In this document: piece by piece, positions 23,907 through 33,160 of the stretch | Layout: every line of letters begins with the position of its first letter | Position numbering within the stretch: the first letter of the stretch is position 1 | Assembly (NCBI GenBank): GCA_020226215.1 | Contig: CM035236.1 | Span: 57,951,809 to 58,015,808 of the forward strand | Reading direction: 5' to 3' | DNA: 64,000 nt | Origin: Sindora glabra | Lineage: Eukaryota; Streptophyta; Magnoliopsida; Fabales; Fabaceae | Notes under the pieces: model-generated | The model's database searches: none | The model's input: only the letters and a program-made list of their open reading frames with translations | Told to the model about the DNA's origin: nothing | Position numbers and translations under genes: made by a program

Positions 23907-25539
23907 ATTTATTATGACATTATGGTTGCAAATGTAGTATGATCATGATACAATGGTGCTTTTATATTTAAATTTAGCATATCTATCGTATACTTTGTAC
24001 AAATATGGGAATTTTAGTGTGATATATTGATAGTTGCACCATGTTTGGACTCGTTCATATAATTTTTAAATTTTTCTTTGAGTATTAAAATCCATATGAT
24101 AAGAATCTTCATGGTATAAGAATCTAAATAATAAATTGATGAAACTAATTATAACTCAATTATAAATTAAGTTGAAACATTTAATTAAGGGAGTACATTC
24201 TAAGTAAAGCATTGTATAGGACAATATTATGTATTGGAAAGTAATAAAATTTGGTACACTATACAAATTATGTTCACTTAATTACTAGATAATAGCATTG
24301 TTAGGTAATAGAAATAAATAAAATTTAAATTATTATAATTTAATAAAGATTCTAATATATTACATCTCATATGGGGAAAAATTTAACATATTAAGATTAT
24401 TACTATAAGGAACATTTTCCAATGCACAATATTCAATAATTAAAACTAACTGAATACAAATTAGGGAAATAAAATATTTATTCGAGTAGGATGAGATCTA
24501 TTCTAAATAAAGTCATGAATAAGATCTTAATATTATTATGCATAATAGTAGATAAGCATAAGAAGGGGTAATCATTTTAAATGAACAATATAATATTCAC
24601 TAATGGAAAGCTATAAATTTTAAGGTATTATAATTTGAAATTGGTATAAATAAAATAATAAGAATATTAATATAAAAATCATTTACCAATAAGAAATATT
24701 TAATAATTAAAATGTAAATCTAAATTATAGAGATAAAATATTTAATTAAGTAGGATAAGAGTCCATTCTAAATAGAGTGGTAAGTAAGATTCATTAAATT
24801 TAATCAAATAGGAGATATAATTAAGTGGCAAAAATATTACATTAAACCCTTTTGTAAAATCATATTATTCAATAAAACATAAACTTGATGTAATTTTCTA
24901 AATAAATTATTTATTTGTTAGAGGTATACAAAACAATTTGAAATGAAATATTAAATTATCCATAAATTTAATGCACTTTCACTTTAACCTTCGACCTATT
25001 CAAGGACTAGTTAGCCTTTATAAATTAACCAATCCTTGAATTGTCCTACATACTTAGACAATTTAAGATAGTCCTTTATTTCTTGTCATTAACTTTTTTT
25101 CTCATTATTTCATGTTATAAAAATTTCATGTGTCTTTTTTGTTCTTCAAGTGTGTACTATATCCATGTGTAGTTTGCATACTTGGAGAAATGTAAGGAGA
25201 TGTTGCCAAAATTTTTATATTCAAGAAATAATAAAGTGTGCATAAGTAGACATGACAATTACAAGAATATCCAAAATGGGATAGGACCTTATCTATTAGA
25301 GTTAGGGTGATAAGGTGGATTTAAGACACTCAACAAACATACACAAAGTTAAATCATTTAATAACTTTTAATTTATATGATCACTTGTATGATGAGTACT
25401 AAAAGGGTGAAATAGCATTTGTCAAAAAGGTAAAAAACTTTATCGATCATAATAGGTTGGGAAAATGTTCATGCAATAACTATACATATTTGTTACTTCA
25501 GGTTATAGAAACCATGTTTGCACACATAATAAACCATGG
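23907..25539. other. AT-rich stretch, possibly the 5' part of the CACTA relic
   Basis: No open frame with family signal. It precedes TNP2-coding sequence, so it may hold the leader and subterminal part of that element. I could not find a CACTA-type left terminus matching the right end at 40205. Diverged repeats occupy 24180-24830. Confidence 0.35.
24180..24830. repeat. Diverged ~260-bp direct repeats
   Basis: Three passages share the order 'AAATATTTAATTAAG', 'GTAGGATGAGA' or 'GTAGGATAAGAG', 'CATTCTAAATA' and 'GTAAGATTC': around 24180, 24475 and 24740. They are separated by about 260-300 bp with many changes. They may be subterminal repeats of the CACTA relic, but this is only a guess. Confidence 0.4.
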
Positions 25540-26352
25540 ATTTGATTCATTCTAAAAAAATTAGGTTCACCATGATAAAGCAACTTCTTCAACTGCTAAT
25601 ACTACATAGGAGATGGAGAAGCCTAATGATGTTGATAAGATGGTTGAAATCATAAATGACTTCTTTAGCCTTTAGATGGTCAATCAAACAATTAACAATG
25701 ACAAAGATAAGGATAAGGATGACTTAGGGGGAATACATCTTCTAGCCAAAAACTTTAATGAGTTGTTCATTAAAGTTTAGACAAAAATTATATCCTGATT
25801 GTACAAACTTTTTATCCTTAAACTTTTTAGCTAAACTTATGCATTTGAAAGTGTTATATATGTAGTCAAATAAGTCATTCAATTCTCCATTGAAGTTATT
25901 AAAGAAAGTAATAGATTATTAGGTTCACACTACAATGCAAAGAAATAACTCAATAAGTTAGGATTAAAGCATGAGTCAATCCATATTTACAAGTATAATC
26001 GTGCACTTTTCTAGAAAGAGAATACTGAAAGGAAGGATTATCTAGTATGTGAGGAGATTTGTTATGTTAATAAAAATCTAAAAGAGAAAAATATGTCTCA
26101 CAAGGTATTAAGGTATTTTTTATTGACCCTTAAGTTGAGATGGGTATATAGATTAAGGTATAGGGTGAAGGATAAGAAATGGCATTATATAGGATGGTCA
26201 ATAGAGGTAAGGGTTATATGACATCCTATTAGTAGAGAAGCCTAGTAGGATTTTAACAAAAGGCATCCAAGTAATGTTTGATTGGGTCTAAGCACTAATA
26301 AGTCTAATCCTTTTAATGATATGAGTTTGTCTTATAATATGTGGTTAGTAGG
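25540..26352 (+). pseudogene. CACTA TNP2 transposase relic, N-terminal part
   Basis: Translation with a few shifts gives YNAKK then LGLKHESIHIYKYN, RKDYLVCEEICYVN, SHKVLRYFLLTLKLRWVY and, near the gypsy insertion, RHPSNV, LGLST, NPFNDMSLSYNMWLV. These are the ordered landmarks of TNP2 (En/Spm-CACTA) transposases: 'Y-x-A-K-K', 'I-H-A-C-x-N-D-C', the Cys-containing segment, 'V-L-R-Y-F-P-L-x-P-R-L', and 'R-L-G-L-x-x-D-G-x-N-P-F-G'. Stops and shifts make it dead. The reading is split after W-L-V by the element at 26353 and resumes at 35613-35618 as G-M-M-T-Y-N-L-P. Confidence 0.82.
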
Positions 26353-27566
26353 TGTAATGTCCCGAATTTTTAATTCTATTATTTGAATCTTTATTTTCTA
26401 AAGTCGTAGAAACGAAGAGTACGTTTGATTTAGCTTAGTGGGTGAATCTCAAGTTGAAAGGAATTAAGTGTAAGGGTAAATAAAATTTTTGAAGGAAAAA
26501 GGATAGTAGGGAAAGGAATTTATTTTCATAAATAGTATGAATGATCAGAGGAGGTTAGAAAACCCTAAAAAGGGAAGTTGTCTAAGTCTGATAGTGTAAG
26601 GAATTTTAAACAGACAGAAACCCTATGGACTAATTTGCAAAAGTGCAGAATCGGGTGTGGTTAAAGTGAAAATAATCAAGAATTTGGGATCTAATATGAA
26701 TAACCAAGAATTTAGGGTGTAATATGTGATTTTAATTAGTGTGACCAATGGATTTATGACAAGTGTCATTATTAGAAAAATATTGGTAAGAATAACCTTA
26801 CTAATTGGTGAAAAAGGACAAAAATACCCTTGAAAATTTCAAAAAGGACCAAAATGCCCCTAGAAGCTTCATGAAAACCCCACTTTCTTCTCCATTTTTC
26901 CAAAAGTTGCAGCAACTCCATGAAAGCAAGCTTGAACGTGTGAGAGAGAGAGAGAAGGAAGAGAGAGAAAGTTTCTCCTAGCTTTTTCACCTAAAAATAC
27001 TTAGATTCAAGCTAAGGTGTAGAAGGGAAATTTGTTCTTCTCCTCAAGCTCTATCCATTGATGTGCTTAGATTGAGGAAAAGCTCAAGTTTGATTAAGTT
27101 TGGGGAGCCCCAAGTGAGGATTTTCAAGTTGCACCAAGAGGTAAAAATGTTCTCCTCTAAGAGCTCTTTAATGTACTCTTCTTAGTTTCTTGAAATCTTG
27201 AGGTTGGTGTGGTCAAGGGTGATTGAACATGGAGTTTAGGATGATTTGAGTATGTTTAATGGTGTTTTGGATGTTATTATGCTAATCTATGGCTTTGGTT
27301 TGGTGTAAAAACAGCAAGAAACATGATGTACACATTTGGGTTTTAGAGGCATAATGGTGCATGTGTAGTATTGGCATGATATGTTTGGAACTTGGCTAAA
27401 ATGATGAAGTTAGAATAATTTCTATGAAGCTTAAAGCCTATGAAAGATAAAACTTTGATTTGTGAAAGTGTTTGTGTGTATTTTTCCTTTTGAGAAGCCA
27501 AAACTATGAATATGAAAAAGAAAGAAGGAAGGAGTTTTAGCTGTTTAATGTGTTTTTGGAGGATCA

Positions 27567-27802
27567 GTGATGTACACGGGGTAGAACACGGCCCGTGTTG
27601 TACCCCGTGTTCTTCGTCGACGCTGATCAGTGTGCTACACGGGGTGCAACACTCCCCGTGTTTACCTCAGGATTGAAGGGCAGTAAGGTACACGGGGTAG
27701 AACACGGCCCGTGTTCACCCCCGTGTTCTTTGTCGAGTAACCCAGTGAAGCCTCGAAGTGATCCAATAAGGAACACGGGGTATGGGACCCCCGTGTTCTT
27801 TG
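27567..27802. repeat. GC-rich hairpin module, 5' LTR
   Basis: Four units, each bracketed by ACACGGGG (or AACACGGGG) and CCCCGTGT(T): about 27568-27607, 27634-27661, 27689-27728 and 27772-27800. The first contains ACACGGGGTAGAACACGG followed by its near reverse complement, a ~38-bp imperfect palindrome. It is strongly GC-rich against a ~30% GC background, with several CpG sites. Overlapping frames on both strands are by-products. Confidence 0.9.
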
Positions 27803-28203
27803 TTAAGTGAACTTTTTGGCTTGATTTCTTCATGTTTTGCATGGCTTTACCCCTGGATCCTTTTCTAATGTTCATATGTGTCATTTCAAGGTTTGAAAGC
27901 AAAGTATAGAGCATCTAAGTATGCATTTAATTAAGTGAAGAAAGTAAAGAATACATGAGGATTAGGGAAAGTGATGATGTTCTAATAAGAAACTATGATG
28001 TGTATTTGTATAGACTGAGGAGTGCCAACTTGGAAAGGCAAGAGGAAGTGTGAAGAAGTTTTTAAGTGAGAGCAAAGGGAACATCACATTGGAAGCTTGT
28101 AAAAGGTAGTTAGCTTTATCCTTAAGCCTCGTTTTATTTATTTACATGATTCTATGTATTTTATGCCATTGTACGGAATGTGTATGAAATTGCTGTGTGC
28201 GGT

Positions 28204-28303
28204 ACCTATGGCTCGATACCTCGGGAAGACAGTGTGATATTGTGTTAGGCCTTTGGCTCGAGTACCCCGGGAAGACAGCGTGATGCTGTATATAGGCCTA
28301 GGT
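28204..28303 (+). repeat. Paired ~47-bp repeats in the 5' LTR
   Basis: Two units 'CCTATGGCTCGATACC' / 'CCTTTGGCTCGAGTACC', each followed by (T)CGGGAAGACAG(T/C)GTGAT and a TAGGCCT-type end. The same pair is at about 35008-35110; the minus solo LTR (12450-12665) carries about four. The LTR at 679 has a decayed version near 1310-1440. Confidence 0.8.
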
Positions 28304-28809
28304 ACGATTATTTGTGATGGCCATCTAGATATTGATAAGAGTCCTTGAATGGGCATGATGTTTGCTATGTGCAGTGCATATTTCTTACAATGGTATGATA
28401 TTGAATATGATGACAAATGATTAAGTGATTTCGAAATGGATGTTTTATTTGCTTAAGGATCTAAAATGGCTTGAAATATTTTTATGGCAATAGCTAGCTA
28501 CTGGGAAACTTTGTTTCTTATGTTTTCTGTATTGTGACTAACCATTCCAGGTGATGCTTCCAAAGGCTCTCATGATAAAGGGCAATGATGTTCGAAGTTG
28601 TAAATAATTGTATAGTTTGTGATATTGTATATGATGGATGTATCTTTTGTAAATTGAACTTTTGTATAATTATATTACTCTTGTTCATGTTGTATGAAAT
28701 ACAAAAATTTGAGATATTCCATATTAGCTTGAGGTAGATGGCGAATGAGTGCATAATAATCATCTAGTAATTGAGGAATAAGGTGTTAATAAGTAAGGCA
28801 GTTACATTT

Positions 28810-28821
28810 TGGTATCAGAGC
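28810..28821 (+). other. Primer-binding site, tRNA-iMet
   Basis: TGGTATCAGAGC three bases after the 5' LTR end, a perfect match to the standard plant primer site complementary to the 3' end of initiator tRNA-Met. It primes minus-strand DNA synthesis. Confidence 0.97.
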
Positions 28822-28924
28822 ATGTTTTAGGGCCTTGTTGTATATGTGTGAATATCTGTTTTATTAATTGGAGATGGTTGATGCGTAAATGGAAGTGTGT
28901 TAATATTGGAAATTTCAGATAAGC

Positions 28925-30010
28925 ATGGCTGGTAGAGGTAGAAAAAGAAAGGATTCAGGTGAAGGAGGGAATGATGAGATGGCTCATGCTATGGCAGCTA
29001 TAGCTCAAGTGTTACAAAGGCTTGAGCAAAGGTTTGATCAAGGGGATCAACAGCATCAACCCCAAGATATTGGGCCCATTCAAACTGAAGAGGAGGTACA
29101 GGCTAATAAATTAGCCAAATTGGTGAACCAATTCAGAAAGATGAACCCTCCCACCTTTAATGGAAAAGTTGGTCCCGGTGGAGCAGAAAACTGGATTAGA
29201 GAAATCCAGAAGATCTTTGGCCTAGTGCCTTGCAACTCTGAGCAAAGAGTACAGTTAGCTACTTTCCAACTACGTGAGGAGGCGGAGTATTGGTGGGAAA
29301 GTACTAAACAGATGATGTTGAATAGAGAACAGCCCTTGAATTGGGAAAATTTTACTGCAGCTTTCTATGAACAATATTTGCCCGAAATTATTTGGGACTA
29401 GAAGGAATGCAAATTTTTGGATTTGTAGCAAGCTGAGGATATGGACACAGAAGAGTTTTTAACCAAATTTGAGGAGATGTCTAAGTTTTCTAGATATTTG
29501 AGGGATCATTACAATGAGGCATGGAAGTGCATGAGATTAGAAAGAGCTATTAAGCCTGAAATAGCCATTTCTATCACCGGCCAAAGAATTAGAAGCTATC
29601 CAGAATTAGTAAGCGCCATTAGAGCCATAGATGCTGCGTTGAAAAAGAAGAAGTCCTTGGAAGGTGATTCTTCTAAGAAAAGAGCTAGTGGCGAATTTCA
29701 AAAGGGTAAGGGTAGGAGTTGGAGTGATAGAAGGCCACGAACCTTCAATCCACCTTCCAGGAGTCAATCCCTTGCTTTTAGGCCTCCAATTCGATCTTCT
29801 CCTCAATCTTTTATTAGTAATAGGCCATGTAATTTATGTGGTAGATTTCATGATAATGAACCTTGTCCTGTGAAGGTATGCTATAATTGTAAGAAACTGG
29901 GACATATAGCTAGAAATTGTAGATCTGGGAAAGAAGAGTCTTCTTCAGGATCACGCCCGGCTGTGTCATCTAGACCTAACCAGTTAAGATCAAGTGGTGG
30001 TCAAGGAAGA
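28925..30010 (+). pseudogene. gag: gag of the young gypsy element (two premature stops)
   Basis: Capsid/nucleocapsid polyprotein for particle formation and RNA packaging. The start is the ATG at 28925, 104 bases after the primer site; the N-terminus MAGRGRKRKDSG is basic. The capsid core has NPPTFNGKVGPGGAENWI and the EEAEYWWES signature of the retrotransposon gag domain. The frame is cut by TAG at 29399-29401 and TAG at 29426-29428, then stays open from 29429. After a basic Ser/Arg-rich linker come CNLCGRFHDNEPC (29828-29866) and a CCHC zinc knuckle CYNCKKLGHIARNC (29879-29920). All parts are in one frame with no shift, so the stops are the only visible damage. Confidence 0.93.
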
Positions 30011-30480
30011 CCCCCAACCCAAGGCCGAGTATTTGCCTTATCCAAGGAAGAGGCCAGAAAATCACCTGAACTCATTCAAGGTATAATAACATTATGTGGT
30101 TCTCTAGTAAATGCTATATTTGATTCAGGTGCTACTCATTCCTTTATTTCTTATGAATGTGTGGGACGTTTGAACCTGATTCTTGAGACATTAACATATC
30201 ATATGATTGTGAATACCCCCACAGGAAACCAAGTTGTGACTTCAGATGTTTGTTTGAATTGTGTGATACAGTATGAGAGTACATGCAGTGTTCTTGATTT
30301 GATATGCCTACCATTGCATGATATTGATGTAATTATCGGCATGGATTGGTTATCCGCCAATCGTGTTGTGCTTGATTGTTCTAGAAAGACTGTATCTGTA
30401 TGTTCTGATATGCCTGTGGATATGGAAATATCTTGTTCTGTGTTATCTATGGAAAATATGTTTCTAAACTATACCCGTGC
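30011..30480 (+). pseudogene. Aspartic protease domain of gag-pol
   Basis: Retropepsin-like domain that would cleave the polyprotein. The active site FDSGATHSFIS starts at 30119, with catalytic Asp at 30122. The flap/core follow: LICLPLHDIDVIIGMDWLSA, then VVLDCSRKTV. It continues gag in the same frame without a frameshift or stop (single gag-pol frame, usual for chromoviruses). The domain looks intact by motif, but stops upstream and downstream prevent a full polyprotein. Confidence 0.92.
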
Positions 30481-31340
30481 AGAGAGTAGTCTGGAAAGTG
30501 ATGCTAAAGGGTTTATGATTTTCTTTGCTACACAAGCTGAATGTGACGAAGATATAGGGAAAATACCTGTAGTTAGGGAATATGCTGATGTATTCCCTAA
30601 GGATTTTCGTGGACTACCCCCTGATAGAGAGGTGGAATTTGCAATTGACCTAGTACCAGGTTCAACCCCAATTTCCAAGACTCCATATAGAATGGCTCCA
30701 GCCGAGTTAGTAGAACTCAAAAAGTAGATAGAAGAATTATTGGAAAAAGGATTCATTCGACCTAGTGTATCTCCCTGAGGTGCACCAGTTTTGTTTGTTA
30801 AGAAAAAGGATGGGAGTCTAAGGTTGTGTATTGACTACAGGCAGCTAAATAAGGTGACAATTAAAAATAAATATCCTTTGCCTAGAATAGATGATTTGTT
30901 AGATCAATTGGTGGGTGCTACTGTTTTCTCAAAAATTGATTTAAAATCTGGATACCACCAATTGAAAGTTAAAAATGAAGATGTATTGAAAACTGCATTT
31001 AGAACTAGATATGGTCATTATGAGTTTCTTGTTATGCCTTTTGGATTAACAAATGCACCAGCTATTTTTATGGATTACATGAACCGAATTTTCAGACCAT
31101 ACCTAGATCAATTTGTAGTTGTATTTATAGATGACATACTCATTTATTCTAAGACATTGGAAGAACATGAAACTCATTTACATATAGTCTTGTAAACTTT
31201 GAGAGAAAAGAGACTATATGCAAAGTTGAGTAAATGTGAATTTTGGTTGCCTGAAGTTAAATTTTTGGGGCATGTAGTGTCTAAAGATGGAGTGTCTGTT
31301 GATCCACATAAAGTGGAAGCAGTATTGGAGTGGGAAAGGC
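30481..31340 (+). pseudogene. Reverse transcriptase domain of gag-pol (three premature stops)
   Basis: RNA-dependent DNA polymerase. Landmarks: YADVFPKDFRGLPPDREVEF, then TAG at 30725-30727, FIRPSVSP, TGA at 30776-30778 (usually Trp in the S-P-W-G-A-P motif), LFVKKKDGSLRLCIDYRQLN, NKYPLPRIDDLLDQL, the GYHQL block, TRYGHYEFLVMPFGLTNAP and the catalytic VFIDDI (31121-31138). A TAA at 31193-31195 then interrupts before LREKRLYAKLSKCEFWLPEV. The catalytic Asp pair is intact. No frameshift is seen; all pieces share the gag frame. Confidence 0.95.
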
Positions 31341-31960
31341 CCAGAATGGTGACAGAAATAAGGAGTTTTCTTAGCTTGGCAGGATATTATAGGCGTTTTA
31401 TCCAAGGTTTCTCTCAGTTGGCCTTGCCGTTAACTAGATTAACAAGGAAGGAACAACCATTTGTGTGGACAGATAAATGTGAGCAAAGTTTTCAAGAGCT
31501 GAAAAATAGATTGACTTCTGCCCCAGTGTTAGTAATTCCTGATTCTAGTAAGCTGTTTACAATTTATAGTGATGCCTCTAAAAAAAAGGGATTAGGATGT
31601 GTGTTGATGCAGGAAGGTAAAGTAGTTGCTTATGCATCCAGACAGTTGAGACCTCATGAGGAGAATTATCCTACACATGATTTAGAATTAGCAGCTGTTG
31701 TGTTTGCATTAAAGATTTGGAGGCATTATTTGTATGGTACACAGTTTGAGGTGTTTACAGACCACAAAAGCCTCGAATATCTTTTTGATCAGAGAGAGTT
31801 GAATATGAGACAAAGAAGATGGTTAGAATTTCTGAAGGATTATGATTTTACTCTTAAATACCATCCAGGAAAAGCAAATGTGGTGGCGGATGCACTTAGT
31901 AGAAAATCCATACATATCACATCAATGATGGTGGAAGAGTATAAGTTGCTTGAGGGAATC
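31341..31960 (+). pseudogene. RT connection and RNase H domain of gag-pol
   Basis: Degrades the RNA of RNA-DNA hybrids during reverse transcription. After the thumb (SFLSLAGYYRRFIQGFS) come FVWTDKCEQSFQELK, the catalytic block TIYSDASKKKGLGCVLMQ with first Asp, YPTHDLELAAVVFALKIWRH with the Glu, FTDHKSLEYLF with the Asp, and the closing YHPGKANVVADALSRK. No stop or shift is present in this stretch, and the motifs are complete. One extra Lys in SKKKG reflects an A-run. Confidence 0.94.
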
Positions 31961-32941
31961 AGGGATTTAAATTTGAATGTATCTGAAAAATCTGGAGTGT
32001 TGATGGTTAGTGAAGTCAGAATTGTTAGTAACTTGGAAGAGAGGATTAAAGAGGCTTTAGAAAAAGATGATCTGGCTAAAAGATGGATGGAACAATTGGG
32101 GCAAGCCAAGGATTTTAGCATATCTGGAGATGGATTGCTTAGATTTAAAAATAAAGTGTATATACCTGATGATGATTTGAGGGGTGAGATTATGGAAGAG
32201 GCTCACAAAAGTAAATATACCATTCATCTTGGAGTTGTTAAGATGTATCAAGATTTAAAGAAAAATTTTTGGTGGCCGGGAATGAAATCTGATGTTACCC
32301 AATTTGTGTCTAAGTGTTTGACATGTCAAAGAGTCAAAATAGAACATCAAAAACCAGCTGGATTATTGCATCCTTTGGATATTCCTGAATGGAAGTGGGA
32401 TAGTATAGCTATGGATTTTACTGTAGGACTTCCAAGATCATTCTCTGGGAATGATAGCATCCGGGTGATTGTAGATAGGCTTACAAAATCTGCTCATTTC
32501 TTGGCTATTAAGATTACGTACTTTTTGGATAAGTTAGCTAGAATCTATATTAATGAAATTGTTAGATTGCATGGTGTACCTAATAGTATTGTATCTGATA
32601 GAGACCCTAGATTCACTTCTAGATTTTGGAGAGCTTTGCAGGAAGCTTTGGGCACGAAGCTAAGGTTTAGTACGACGTACCACCCGCAAACAGATGGACA
32701 AATAGAAAGAACCATACAGACGTTGGAAGATATGTTAAGGTCCTGTGTGCTAGAAATGAAAGGGAATTGGGATTCATATTTGCCATTAGCTGAATTTGCT
32801 TATAATAGTAGTTTTCATGCTAGCATACAAATGGCACCATATGAAGCATTGTATGGTAGAAAGTGTAGATCTCCTTTGTGCTGGGTAGAATTGAATGAAA
32901 GAACTATCTTGGGGCCAGAATTAGTGGATCAAACCACTTAG
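31961..32941 (+). pseudogene. Integrase domain of gag-pol
   Basis: Inserts the cDNA into the genome. The HHCC zinc module has His residues in HKSKYTIH and CLTC at 32315-32326. The DDE core has Asp in AMDF (32414), Asp in VSDRDPRF (32597) and Glu in DGQIERT (32705). YNSSFHASIQMAPYEALYGR and CRSPLCW close the core. In-frame TAG at 32939-32941 ends the open stretch. Unusual residues are DSIRVIVDR (family usually Trp before VIVD) and DGQIERT (usually Ser before ERT), both consistent with relaxed constraint. Confidence 0.95.
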
Positions 32942-33148
32942 CAAATAAAACTCATCAAAGAAAGATTACTAGCAGCACAAAGTCATCAAAAAAGTTATGC
33001 AGATAAGAGGAGACGACCCCTAGAATTTGAGGTGGATGATTATGTCTTTCTCAAAGTAACTCCAGTTACGAGTATAGGCAGATCACTCAGAATAAAGAAG
33101 CTCCATCCCAAGTATGTATCTCGAATTTTGAGGACAAAATTCTTTTAA
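32942..33148 (+). pseudogene. Integrase C-terminal remnant lacking the chromodomain
   Basis: Beyond the TAG the same frame stays open to TAA at 33146-33148: LIKERLLAAQSHQKSYADKR, PLEFEVDDYVFLKVTP, then RIKKLHPKYVSRI, corresponding to the 'K-L-x-P-R-Y-x-G-P-F' SH3-like segment. It then passes straight into LRTKFF at the pre-PPT phrase. In relatives of this lineage roughly 100-140 residues, including the chromodomain, lie in that gap. Here the frame also changes relative to the usual end of the gene. I infer an internal deletion at about 33125; its size is an estimate from family knowledge. Confidence 0.75.
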
Positions 33149-33160
33149 GAGGGGTAGAGT
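33146..33160 (+). other. Polypurine tract of the young gypsy element
   Basis: AAGAGGGGTAGAGT immediately before the 3' LTR start TGTAATG, preceded by TTGAGGACAAAATTCTTTT. It primes plus-strand DNA synthesis; the gag-pol TAA overlaps its start. Confidence 0.9.

Larger units (their letters stand above)
26353..28806 (+). mobile_element. 5' LTR of the young gypsy element
   Basis: 2454 bp. Landmarks in order: TGTAATGTCCCG start; a GA-rich microsatellite 26941-26972; 'CTCAAGCTCTATCCATTG'; the GC-rich hairpin module 27567-27802; paired CGGGAAGACAG repeats 28204-28303; and the TAAGGCAGTTACA end. No clear TATA box is visible; promoter position unknown. Confidence 0.97.

Noticed and set aside
26941..26972. 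GA-rich microsatellite as a regulatory GAGA element
   Set aside because: It is a length-variable simple repeat (2-bp difference between the LTRs); no evidence for function.
27595..27914. Overlapping open frames on both strands of the hairpin module (also 13031-13303 and 34401-34616)
   Set aside because: They arise from the GC-rich palindromes inside LTRs, which lack stop codons by composition; no domain or start context supports a protein.
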